A DNA stretch of 37,111 nucleotides from Oscillospiraceae bacterium (lineage in GTDB: Bacteria > Bacillota > Clostridia > Oscillospirales > JAAYXM01). The notes under the pieces are model-generated. The model had not been told where the DNA came from, searched no databases, and saw only the letters and a list, made by a program, of their open reading frames with translations. Where the stretch lies: positions 1 to 37,111 of the forward strand of contig JAFSIZ010000046.1 in the NCBI GenBank assembly GCA_017439555.1. Reading direction: 5' to 3'. A program made the position numbers and the translations under genes. This document shows, piece by piece, positions 7,316 through 15,676 of the stretch. Each line of letters opens with the position of its first letter. Position 1 is the stretch's first letter.

Positions 7316-7365
7316 AAATGCAATATTTTTATACTATCCTCCCACAAATCGTGCAGGTGAATAAA

Positions 7366-8250
7366 ATGTATTCAAAAACCTTGGTTCCTGAATTTTTGAA
7401 GGTAAGCTCAATTATATCGATCTTCCGCACAGAGCGTAATTGGTCAGAGGCAGAAAGCTCAGGTGAAGCCCATTCCTTCCACGAGTTTGTTTTCGTCGAA
7501 AACGGAGATTTCAACATCCTCGTTGACGGAGAACTGTTCTCACTCCGCAAGGGGCAGCTCATAATCTATGAGCCGCATTCCTTTCATTCTGTCGCCACTT
7601 CACGCGATGCTGCCATAAATGTTGTCTGCTTTGAAACCTCCTCAAATAAGCTGCCGCGTTTTTCAAACAATATCATAACAGCGAATGAGTTTCAGCAAAA
7701 GCGGATTTCCGAACTCGTTTCGCTCAGCGAAAGCCTTCTCAAGCCTGCTCCATATGGCAAATTTGAAGGCGGTATGACGCTCCGTGACGGAGTTGAGGAA
7801 TTTGCTGTTCAAAGGCTCGCCAATCTTCTCGAGCTTCTTCTTATCGATCTTTATGAAACCGACAATGCCGACACTTCGGACGGTAAGCTCTCACGCAAAA
7901 GCCCTGACAGTGAATTTCTCAATGATCTCGTCGAATATATGAGAACTCATATAGAGGAGAATCTCACAATCTCCGATATAAGCAAGGCGTGTTCCCTGAG
8001 CGTTTCAAGCCTGCACAGGCTCTGCAAACGCCAATGCGGCTGCGGCCCGATTTCCCTTTTCATCTCCATAAAGCTCGGCGAGGCGAAGCGTCTCATTGCT
8101 CAGGGCAGGCTCAATTTCACAGAAATCTCACAGGCGCTCGGTTTTTCATCAGTTCATTATTTCTCAAAGCTGTTCAAGCAGAAAACAGGTATGACACCAT
8201 CCCGTTATGCCAAGAGCATACGCGGCAGGCAAACAGAAAGCAGGCTGTAA
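7366..8250 (+). CDS. AraC-family transcriptional regulator, divergent from second Gfo/Idh gene
   Basis: A 294-residue AraC regulator. The cupin-like N-terminal domain (about 15-100) includes AHSFHEFVFVENGDF and YEPHSFHSV. The C-terminal DNA-binding domain (about 185-282) includes SVSSLHRLCKRQCG and GFSSVHYFSKLFKQ with TPSRYAK. ATG 7366 is chosen because AGGTG at 7355-7359 lies 6 bases before it; an in-frame ATG at 7318 has no ribosome site and would reach into the control region. It is divergent from the Gfo/Idh gene, which it probably regulates. The regulator resembles the one at 3096-3962 in plan but not closely in sequence. Confidence 0.9.
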   Translation: MYSKTLVPEFLKVSSIISIFRTERNWSEAESSGEAHSFHEFVFVENGDFNILVDGELFSLRKGQLIIYEPHSFHSVATSRDAAINVVCFETSSNKLPRFSNNIITANEFQQKRISELVSLSESLLKPAPYGKFEGGMTLRDGVEEFAVQRLANLLELLLIDLYETDNADTSDGKLSRKSPDSEFLNDLVEYMRTHIEENLTISDISKACSLSVSSLHRLCKRQCGCGPISLFISIKLGEAKRLIAQGRLNFTEISQALGFSSVHYFSKLFKQKTGMTPSRYAKSIRGRQTESRL

Positions 8251-8275
8251 ATACATTTACAGCCTGCCCTTTTTG
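8240..8275 (+). terminator. Terminator of the third AraC gene
   Basis: A 12-bp perfect stem (8240-8251 with 8256-8267), a TACA loop and then CCTTTTTG. The stop codon TAA of the regulator lies within the left arm. Confidence 0.85.
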
Positions 8276-8345
8276 AATTTTACTGTTTCTTCCGCACACA
8301 TTACGCAACGGGAAGCACTCATATCTCTATGTAACGCTTCTATGT

Positions 8346-9800
8346 TTAATAGCTTTCAGTGTAGAAGCTTATTTCATATTCGTTTTCGAGCATATAATGC
8401 ATTATACTCGACAATTCCCAGCCATATATTTTCTCGAAGAAAGAACGACCGACATATGTTGTTCCGTCCTTTATGATAACCTTTGAAACAGCGACCTGCT
8501 TGCCGTCCGTGTAGGCAACTGCAGAATCCTTTGTCAAACGAATCGTATTGAAGCCCGGGAAATTCTCAGAGGTCGCAGTCACAACGCCATTATTATAAGA
8601 AATCACAACTGTTTCTTCATATGCATTTTCAAGGCATGCACGGAAAGGCACATAATACTCTCCGTTTATAACAGGAAGCTCGTTTGTATTAACCCATATA
8701 CAAAAGTAAGGATACTCAGGAACATATTCCACAGTGTTCGCCTCTTCTGCCATGGCAAGACTGTCAGCCGGATTGAATGAATTGTCCTTTGTGAGCTCCG
8801 GGAATTTCACAGCAGTCGCGCCGTATTTTGACAACTTGACAGCTGTCTTTGCATTCATATCAATTTTACCGTTTGATTCATACGGCCATTCTGCGCCACC
8901 TGTAAAACTACTATACATAGCTGCTATATCTATCGAAATGTCAGCCGCCATATCAGCTCGCGACACTCTTCCCGAGATAAGCGAATATTTATAGGTTATT
9001 CCATTCTCACCGAGAAGCTTGAGACCATCAAGAATAGCCAGCTCCTCTTCTCCGAACTCAGGAGTATTAAAAGCCTCCCTCAACTCCTCATTCTCTAAAG
9101 AAGATGTAAGCTCTGCAACTTTTTCCATAACAAACGGCATTAGTTCTTTTGTCATACCTATAAGCCCGTCATTGGTTATCCTGACTGTGCAAATTGTGCC
9201 GGACATTGTGATTTCACTGTATTTCTTATAGAGCTCTGAGGTAAATGCAATCATTGAATCCATAAAATCCTTACTGAACATAAGGTTAAGATATTCAAGC
9301 ATCGCTGTCTTTGATTCGTCATCAGGTGTTAATTCAAACAAATCGACAACCATATATTTATTCAACATCGGAGCAGAATATATAACCCTGAAAACGGGCT
9401 TTTCGGCATTCAGATTAAGCTCCATCCACATACCGAGCTTTGCCTTTGCTCCAATCTCAAGATTGCTGTTCACAACCACCTCATATTGTGTATCTGAGGT
9501 TACAGCGAGCTTTGCTATGCGGAAATCCGGGCTCATATCCGCTTGAAGATTCATTTTCATGCCTGTGGAAAAAATGCTTTCCAGAATTGCCTTTATGTCA
9601 ATATAGTTTTCAACCTCTTTGGGCATCTCAAGCTCTCGCAAAAGAGCTATTATCTCATCTGCGTTTTCTATCTCCATCGACACACTGTAGTCTGCGGTGT
9701 AATTCGTCATCACATCTGTGAAGAAAGCAGGCAACTCCGCAGCAGATACAACAGAAAGCAGAAGCATAACCGTGAGAATAACAGATACTATTTTTTTCAT
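8346..9800 (-). CDS. Secreted protein of unknown function with C-terminal copper-amine-oxidase-N-like domain
   Basis: A 484-residue exported protein. Residues 1-20 form a signal peptide (two Lys, then ILTVMLLLSVVSA, with cleavage expected after VSA). Residues about 25-370 show no family I recognise; this part is rich in short acidic strand-and-helix segments. Residues about 380-484 resemble the copper amine oxidase N-terminal (stalk) domain common in clostridial surface proteins, with VPFRACLENAYEE, a VVTATS turn and DGTTYVGRSFFEKIYGW. It has its own promoter and an AAAGGAGG ribosome site. It is monocistronic, between two terminators, and is not obviously linked to the sugar genes. The stalk-domain call is moderately sure; the function is unknown. 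Confidence 0.75.
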   Translation of the reverse strand: MKKIVSVILTVMLLLSVVSAAELPAFFTDVMTNYTADYSVSMEIENADEIIALLRELEMPKEVENYIDIKAILESIFSTGMKMNLQADMSPDFRIAKLAVTSDTQYEVVVNSNLEIGAKAKLGMWMELNLNAEKPVFRVIYSAPMLNKYMVVDLFELTPDDESKTAMLEYLNLMFSKDFMDSMIAFTSELYKKYSEITMSGTICTVRITNDGLIGMTKELMPFVMEKVAELTSSLENEELREAFNTPEFGEEELAILDGLKLLGENGITYKYSLISGRVSRADMAADISIDIAAMYSSFTGGAEWPYESNGKIDMNAKTAVKLSKYGATAVKFPELTKDNSFNPADSLAMAEEANTVEYVPEYPYFCIWVNTNELPVINGEYYVPFRACLENAYEETVVISYNNGVVTATSENFPGFNTIRLTKDSAVAYTDGKQVAVSKVIIKDGTTYVGRSFFEKIYGWELSSIMHYMLENEYEISFYTESY

Positions 9801-9833
9801 TATAAATTCCTCCTTTATCGTTTATGTATTTTT

Positions 9834-9863
9834 ATTATAATATAGGGCAATCCACTTTGTCAA
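9834..9863 (-). promoter_or_regulatory. Promoter of the secreted protein gene
   Basis: On the minus strand, consensus -35 TTGACA (9858-9863) and consensus -10 TATAAT (9834-9839) are separated by 18 bases. This puts the transcription start about 25 bp before the ATG at 9800. Confidence 0.8.
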
Positions 9864-9876
9864 TAACTTATCAATA

Positions 9877-9922
9877 GTAAAAATCCCGTCAGGAACTCTG
9901 GTGTTCCTGACGGGATTTTTAC
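9877..9922. terminator. Terminator of the sugar/ceramidase-like operon
   Basis: A perfect 20-bp stem (9877-9896 with 9903-9922) around a 6-base loop, with A/T runs on both sides. It abuts the stop codon of the last operon gene (9923-9925) and separates it from the promoter of the downstream secreted-protein gene. Confidence 0.93.
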
Positions 9923-11407
9923 TTAAAACAGCTTATTTATTTCATCAACGGTTTTTCTGACAAGCATCTCTCCGCCTGCGTGACCGACAGTACCGCTCGA
10001 TACATAAGCGCTATAATGTCCGCCGGCCTCTGCCTTCTTTGTGGGAAGGTATCCGGAGCTTCCGTTGCAGAGCTGAACAATAAAGGTCTGCTCAGCAAGT
10101 GAGAGCGCACGAATCTGGTTTCCATAGTCAAGGAAGAGCTCATATGGATTTGTCGCAAATACGATATTTCCGAGCTTTATGATCTGAATTTCTACCGTGC
10201 AGACATTATGTGTCTGCTGATATTCAAATCTTCCGAGAGTTCCTGCGTGTACGTGCATTGCAGCAGTATCGATATAGTTGATATCGCCCTTGTTCTCTTC
10301 AAAGAAAGTTCTGATAGCCTTTTCCGCAACATCGCGCTCTGCAGGCGTTACGCGGCGAAGCGGAAGCTCAAGCGCAAACTTCTTGTGAACAAGCTCACCT
10401 TCGGAAATTGTCCTGTCGATTTCATCATAGACATCTGAGATTTCATTGACGATTCTCTTACCTATTTTCCAGGTACCCTTGATGTCATACATCGACGGAT
10501 CTGCACGGCGCGGAGTTACATCCTTTCTGATGACATTCGGGTCATCAATAGGTGTTTCAGGGTCAACCCAGCGGATGAGATCGCGCGGGCACTGGTCTCC
10601 ACCTGCTCCGCAGAGACCGAGAACCTTTACATCCTCACCATATTTCTCGCGAAGAAGAATCTTGACCTTACCCCAATAGTCAGACGAGATATAGCTTCTC
10701 TGCTCAACGACCTGCGAGGGGCAGGCGATGTTTGCGACAACACCTGTAAGCTTGCCTGCTTCATCGAATGTGTAGATAAGCTCAATGCCGTTGTCGTTGC
10801 CGCCTTCAAGATGAGTGAAGTTTACAGTCTTGGCATCGCCCCACATCTTTGCACTTCCGTCATCATAGCATACGCGGCGGTTCATTCCGACAGCCGCACG
10901 CCCGAATTCGTTTGCAAACGATGCAGGCTTCATATTTTCAAATGCCTCAAGGCAAGCCTTTGCAATACTCGTTGCAATAAGCTCAGATGCTTCTTGCGGC
11001 TTCATTACATCATCAGGAGTCGGGACTCTGTCTATGTATCTGCAATCCTCAGGCATATATTTTTTCAGAATTTCAAGAGAGGAGCCTGAAGCAGAATCAG
11101 AGCGGTCTGCATATACAAACGATGTGTGTGTATGTGTCGCCGCAATGATTATCGCGTCTGTGTTGATTGCAGGATTCTTTTCTGCAACAATATTGCGGAC
11201 ATTGCTTACAAGCTTCAAGCCAACAGAACCGAGGTCTGCTGAACAGATGATAACGTGTGTATCTCCCGATGCAATCGCCATTGCTGTTGCGGTAATCGGT
11301 GTTTCAACATACTCAGAAACGCGCTCATAGAACTGGCCTGCAAGGCGGATTCTCTTGTCCGGAGTCATATCGACCTCCGACCAACCGATTAAATATTTAT
11401 TTGACAT
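9923..11407 (-). CDS. Neutral-ceramidase-superfamily protein, operon copy B
   Basis: A 494-residue protein related to the N-terminal catalytic region of neutral/alkaline ceramidases (zinc amidases), without a signal peptide and so cytoplasmic. The superfamily's zinc motif is seen as ATHTHTSF (His92, His94) and the C-terminal ligand region as NPYELF, with GYLPT further on. Two key positions differ from true ceramidases: the GDVSP-type nucleophile motif reads GDQCP (Cys273), and the usual ACHP histidine motif reads NIACPSQ. ATG 11407 is preferred, with GGAGAGG just upstream; a TTG at 11428 would overlap the preceding gene. It is the last gene of the operon, 13 bp after its close paralogue. Activity on ceramide is unlikely here; a sugar-derived ester or amide is a guess. 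Confidence 0.82.
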   Translation of the reverse strand: MSNKYLIGWSEVDMTPDKRIRLAGQFYERVSEYVETPITATAMAIASGDTHVIICSADLGSVGLKLVSNVRNIVAEKNPAINTDAIIIAATHTHTSFVYADRSDSASGSSLEILKKYMPEDCRYIDRVPTPDDVMKPQEASELIATSIAKACLEAFENMKPASFANEFGRAAVGMNRRVCYDDGSAKMWGDAKTVNFTHLEGGNDNGIELIYTFDEAGKLTGVVANIACPSQVVEQRSYISSDYWGKVKILLREKYGEDVKVLGLCGAGGDQCPRDLIRWVDPETPIDDPNVIRKDVTPRRADPSMYDIKGTWKIGKRIVNEISDVYDEIDRTISEGELVHKKFALELPLRRVTPAERDVAEKAIRTFFEENKGDINYIDTAAMHVHAGTLGRFEYQQTHNVCTVEIQIIKLGNIVFATNPYELFLDYGNQIRALSLAEQTFIVQLCNGSSGYLPTKKAEAGGHYSAYVSSGTVGHAGGEMLVRKTVDEINKLF

Positions 11408-11420
11408 TTGTTCCCTCTCC

Positions 11421-12905
11421 TTACTCAAAAAGCTTATTTATTTCATCAACGGTTTTTCTGACGAGCATTTCACCGCCGATGTGACCGACCGTACCACTTG
11501 ACACGTATGCACTGTAGTGACTTCCTTCCTCTGCCTCCTTTGTCGGGAGGTATCCGTCACAACCGCAGCAGAGCTGAATGATAAACGTCTGCGATGCGTG
11601 TGAAAGTGCGCGGATCTGGTTCCCGAAATCGAGGAACAGCTCATACGGATTTGTTGCAAAAACGATATCGCCGATGCGGACGATATGAACCTCCGCATTT
11701 CTGACATAGTGATCCTGCTGATATTCGTATCTTCCGAGCGTGCCTGCGTGGACGTGCATTTCAGCGGTATCCATATAGTTGATATCGCCCGTGTTTTCCT
11801 TGAAGAAATCGCGTATTGCCTGCTCTGCCGCATCTTTTTCCGCGGGTGTTACGCGGCGAAGTGGAAGAGAAATATCAAGCTTCCTATGAACAAGCTCACC
11901 CTCTGTTATCTTTCTGTCTATTTCTTCATAAACATCGGAGATTTCGTTTACGATACGCTTTCCGATTTTCCACGTTCCCTTGATGTCATACATCGACGGG
12001 TCTGCTCGGCGTACCGTTACGTTTGTTCTGACAACGTTCGGGTCATCAATCGGTGTTTCGGGGTCTACCCAACGGATAAGGTCGCGCGGGCACTGGTCTC
12101 CCGCGGCGCCGCAGAGACCGAGAACCTTTACATCCTCACCGTATTTCTCGCGGAGAAGAATCTTGACCTTGCCCCAATAGTCGGACGAGATATAGCTTCT
12201 CTGCTCAACAACCTGCGACGGGCAGGCGATGTTTGCAACAACACCCGTAAGCTTGCCTGCTTCATCGAATGTGTAGAGAAGCTCGATTCCGTTATCGTTG
12301 CCGCCTTCAAGATGAGTGAAGTTGACAGTCTTGGCATCGCCCCACATCTTTGCGCTTCCGTCGTCATAGCAGACGCGGCGACACATTCCGACAGCCGCGC
12401 GGCCGAACTCGTTTGCAAACGATGCAGGCTTCATATTTTCAAAAGCCTCAATGCAGGCAGTCGCAATTTTTTCCGAGATTAAATCCGATGCCTCTTCGGG
12501 TGTCATAACATCATCGGGGGTTGCAACGCGGTCGATATATCTGCATCCCTCCGGCATAAAGCTCTTGAAGAAATCGAGAGATGCGCCGCCCGCTCCTTCA
12601 GCCCAATCGGCATATTCAAAGGAGGTGTGTGTATGTGTTGCTGAAACAATAACCGCATCGACATCAATCTCCGGTTTACGCACGGAAATCAAGCCGCGCA
12701 CCTTTCCGAGCAGCTTCGTGCTGACCGAAACAAGGTCTGCAGAGCAGAAGATAACATATTCATCGCCCGCAGAAATTGCCATAGCGGTTGCACTGAGCGG
12801 AGTTTCGACATATTCGGAAATGCGCTCATAGAACTGACCTGCAAGAGCTATGCGCTTTTCGGGAGTCATATCGACCTCCGACCAGCCTATCATATATTTT
12901 GCCAT
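11421..12905 (-). CDS. Neutral-ceramidase-superfamily protein, operon copy A
   Basis: A 494-residue tandem paralogue of the next gene. Only three differences occur in the roughly 120-residue core from ENMKPASF to DDPNV, while the first 155 residues and the last 190 are more diverged. It keeps ATHTHTSF as the zinc motif and NPYELF near the C terminus, and again has GDQCP instead of GDxSP and ACPS instead of ACHP. No signal peptide is present. The start ATG at 12905 has an AGAGGAAAA site upstream, 16 bp behind the isomerase stop. Its place behind a kinase and an isomerase suggests a step in sugar catabolism. Paralogue divergence at the ends hints at two related substrates or a hetero-oligomer; this is inference. 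Confidence 0.82.
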   Translation of the reverse strand: MAKYMIGWSEVDMTPEKRIALAGQFYERISEYVETPLSATAMAISAGDEYVIFCSADLVSVSTKLLGKVRGLISVRKPEIDVDAVIVSATHTHTSFEYADWAEGAGGASLDFFKSFMPEGCRYIDRVATPDDVMTPEEASDLISEKIATACIEAFENMKPASFANEFGRAAVGMCRRVCYDDGSAKMWGDAKTVNFTHLEGGNDNGIELLYTFDEAGKLTGVVANIACPSQVVEQRSYISSDYWGKVKILLREKYGEDVKVLGLCGAAGDQCPRDLIRWVDPETPIDDPNVVRTNVTVRRADPSMYDIKGTWKIGKRIVNEISDVYEEIDRKITEGELVHRKLDISLPLRRVTPAEKDAAEQAIRDFFKENTGDINYMDTAEMHVHAGTLGRYEYQQDHYVRNAEVHIVRIGDIVFATNPYELFLDFGNQIRALSHASQTFIIQLCCGCDGYLPTKEAEEGSHYSAYVSSGTVGHIGGEMLVRKTVDEINKLFE

Positions 12906-12921
12906 TTATATTTTCCTCTTT

Positions 12922-14268
12922 TCAGATTACTTCAATGCCGAGAATTGAGCAGAGGTCGCGGATGATTTCCGTGTTGTCACCATAGGAAATGATATAATGC
13001 TGACACATAACGTTATCGCAGAACTTTTCTGTGTCCGGAAGGATAATTTCGAGACCCGGAAGCTGCGGTGCAGGCTGTGTCCAACCGCATTCCTCCCACT
13101 TGCGCGGAGTGATGCCCTCACCCATTACCATATGCATATAGTATTTGCCGTTTGTATATACAAGGCGGCACATCGTAAGCTCGCCTGTCTTTACCTTTGA
13201 AACATTGAGAATACCCTCGGAAAGCTCGCCGAATGCCGCAGGCATAACTGTTGTCTCACCGTCTGTAATCTCTGCCGGAACATAGTCCGGAACTCCTGCG
13301 AGAACGCGATCCTCAAAGAACTCATAGAATTCGAGATATGCGCCGCACTGACCTGTGAGAAGCTTTATCATCGTCTGCGTGACGTTGCCGAGACTGTCGT
13401 TTTCCGGAATCGTCGAAACTCCGAGAACATCGGAAAGGAGCATAAATATCGGTGCCGGGGGAAAGCCAATGAGCTTCTTCATTCCGTCAACATCCTTGAG
13501 GGAGATTGCAAGATAACCGCGCTCCTTGATAAGCGATGCGATCGCGAGGAAATATCCTGCCGCCATAAGCTTGCCCTCAGGCTTTGCCTCCTTGAGAAAC
13601 TTCCATTTTGACATATGCTCATCGACAACCGCCTGCTTCTCAGCATCGGTGATATTAAGATATCTCTGATAAATCTCAAGCATTTCAAACGTCTCGATTT
13701 CAGCACCGACAACATTCTTGAGGGATGCGCCGTCAAAGAGTGTGCCATAGAGATTCATATCACGATAGCCCGCGTGACCGATCTTGACAGAACGGAGCGC
13801 CTTTGCCGCACTTGCCGCCTTTACAAACGACGCAACGCGTGCAGAACGTGACGGAAGCCCGATTATATCATAGACATATTTGAATTTATATCCGAGGTCA
13901 GCAAATGTCTTTCTGATTGCGCTTGTGCCTGCCTGGTCTGCAGTTGTTACGAGGCGATCACCTTCCATCCAGCCGCAGAGTCCCCAGAGCACCATCGGAA
14001 GATGACGGTATTGCTCTGTGATTTTGACAACTGCGTGAGTCGGAATCCAGCCTGCGATGCAGACTACCATCGCATCGAAATCCTTGCCGGCAAGCTTTTC
14101 GAGCGCAGCCGCGATGTCCTTTTCCTCATAATCATCCGTTACCGGATATACTGAAACGAGCTCGAGCCCTTCTTTGATGAGGCTTTTTTCCGCAGCCTCA
14201 CACTTTTTTATGATGACTTCCTTCGGTGTATTGACCTCACCGAATCCAACAAAAGCTATTTTTCCCAT
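12922..14268 (-). CDS. L-fucose/L-arabinose isomerase-family protein (FucI-like)
   Basis: A 448-residue cytoplasmic protein with the layout of the FucI/AraA aldose-ketose isomerase superfamily: an N-terminal Rossmann-like domain (about 1-150, with CIAGWIPTHAVVKI and PMVLWGLCGW), a middle domain and a C-terminal beta-rich domain from about 300. It is shorter than E. coli FucI (about 590 residues) and closer to the shorter FucI-like proteins of sugar operons. Its start overlaps the end of the kinase gene by 13 bp (14256-14268), which implies translational coupling. Isomerase plus FGGY kinase is the standard way to turn a pentose or deoxyhexose into a ketose phosphate. The sugar is not determined, and no matching aldolase is in the window. 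Confidence 0.82.
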   Translation of the reverse strand: MGKIAFVGFGEVNTPKEVIIKKCEAAEKSLIKEGLELVSVYPVTDDYEEKDIAAALEKLAGKDFDAMVVCIAGWIPTHAVVKITEQYRHLPMVLWGLCGWMEGDRLVTTADQAGTSAIRKTFADLGYKFKYVYDIIGLPSRSARVASFVKAASAAKALRSVKIGHAGYRDMNLYGTLFDGASLKNVVGAEIETFEMLEIYQRYLNITDAEKQAVVDEHMSKWKFLKEAKPEGKLMAAGYFLAIASLIKERGYLAISLKDVDGMKKLIGFPPAPIFMLLSDVLGVSTIPENDSLGNVTQTMIKLLTGQCGAYLEFYEFFEDRVLAGVPDYVPAEITDGETTVMPAAFGELSEGILNVSKVKTGELTMCRLVYTNGKYYMHMVMGEGITPRKWEECGWTQPAPQLPGLEIILPDTEKFCDNVMCQHYIISYGDNTEIIRDLCSILGIEVI

Positions 14269-15665
14269 AACATTTTCTCCTCCGCTTCACAGAATTTCTT
14301 ATACACGGCGGTGTAGTCCTCACCGCTCGGAATATATGTTTTCTTTGTCTTGACTATATTATCGGCCGCAGCCTCCACGCTTTCAAAAATCCCGACGGCG
14401 ACGCCTGCGAGTATCGCACTTCCGAGGCACGCACTCTCGGCATTTTCAAGCGTTGTTATCTTCTTCCCTGTCATATCGGCCTTAATCCTGCACCAGAGTG
14501 GCGATGATGCTCCGCCGCCTGTTGCACGGATTTCCTCTGCCTCAATGCCGAGGTAATCTATATTACTTTTGAGCATACACGCGACAGATTCGAGTATTGC
14601 TCTTGCCATATGCGCGCGCGTGTGTGAAAGCGTAAGCCCGAGGAATGAGCCTGTTGCCTTCGGCGAATATCTGGGCATCGTCGATCCGCAAAGATAAGGA
14701 AGAAAGATAAGCCCTTCAGCGCCGACGCCTGCCTTTTCGGCAATTTCGTCCATCTCACGGAAGCTGAGATCCTCACAGAAGCCGTTTTTGAACCACTTGA
14801 GCGCGAGCCCTGCCGCAGGTGTCCACGAGAGAAGCGCATATTTGCCGTCATAGTTCACGTGACACGGTATGATACTGTCAGGATTATACTCGGGAATCTC
14901 ATCACACGGTATGAACATAGCCATCGTCGTTCCCGTCATTTCGGAAATGACGTTTTTGGAAGTAACGCCTGCACCAAGCGCACCTGCTATCTGATCGATA
15001 ACACCGGTAACGATTTTTATTCCTTTATATTCTCCGACGATTTCGCCGCTGTTGCAGATTTTCGGAAGCTTGTTCGCTGATACGCCGATAAACTCAAGCA
15101 TTTCGCTCCACCAATTGCCGTCTCTTATGTCAAAATAAAGGCTGGATGACTGAAGCGTCTTCTCTGTGACAAATTCTCCCGTCAGCTTATATAATATGTA
15201 ATCCTCAAGCAGGAATATCTTTTCTGTCTTTTCCCAGACATCCGGCATATTCTTTCTGACCCACAAGAGCTTTGCCGCAGGCCACGTTGCACATATTTCC
15301 GGCTGCCCCGTTGTTTCATAGACGAGCTTTTTACCGAATTTCTCTTCAATCTCGCGAGCCTCTTTCTCCGCGCGGTTGTCAAGCCACACTATCGCATTGC
15401 ACAAAGGCTTTCCCTCACTATCTGTGAGGATAAGTGTTTCACACTGTGTATCGACAGAAAGCGCCGCAACCTCGATTCCCTCGCTTACCTCACATAGGGC
15501 ATCGCGGAACATATCCCAATAATCCTCAGCCGGAAATTCCACCCGCTCATTTTTCGTTATAAGCGTATAATCGCGCGAGGCCGCGCGAAAAAGCTTTCCC
15601 TCTCCGTCAAACACCGCAATCTTGAGCGATGTTGTGCCTATATCAGCACCTATAAGATATGCCAT
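14256..15665 (-). CDS. FGGY-family carbohydrate kinase
   Basis: A 469-residue ATP-dependent sugar kinase (xylulokinase/fuculokinase type) of the actin-like fold. The N-terminal phosphate-1 motif GADIGTTSLKIAVFD is at 5-19. The C-terminal FGGY domain shows SEMTGTTMAMF, PYLCGSTMPRYSPKATGSF and the adenosine motif IRATGGGASSPLWCRI. The start ATG at 15665 has a GGAGGA site, 11 bp after the DeoR stop. The downstream isomerase overlaps its 3' end by 13 bp. In this operon it would phosphorylate the ketose made by the FucI-like isomerase. Which ketose (xylulose, ribulose, fuculose or other) is not readable from the sequence. Confidence 0.93.
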   Translation of the reverse strand: MAYLIGADIGTTSLKIAVFDGEGKLFRAASRDYTLITKNERVEFPAEDYWDMFRDALCEVSEGIEVAALSVDTQCETLILTDSEGKPLCNAIVWLDNRAEKEAREIEEKFGKKLVYETTGQPEICATWPAAKLLWVRKNMPDVWEKTEKIFLLEDYILYKLTGEFVTEKTLQSSSLYFDIRDGNWWSEMLEFIGVSANKLPKICNSGEIVGEYKGIKIVTGVIDQIAGALGAGVTSKNVISEMTGTTMAMFIPCDEIPEYNPDSIIPCHVNYDGKYALLSWTPAAGLALKWFKNGFCEDLSFREMDEIAEKAGVGAEGLIFLPYLCGSTMPRYSPKATGSFLGLTLSHTRAHMARAILESVACMLKSNIDYLGIEAEEIRATGGGASSPLWCRIKADMTGKKITTLENAESACLGSAILAGVAVGIFESVEAAADNIVKTKKTYIPSGEDYTAVYKKFCEAEEKMLWEK

Positions 15666-15676
15666 ATGGCGTCCTC

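Noticed and set aside
11685..12482. 265-codon plus-strand frame opposite ceramidase-like copy A
   Set aside because: Long but antisense to a conserved gene, with no start signal; a shorter frame in the same position of the paralogue confirms it arises from the mirrored sequence.
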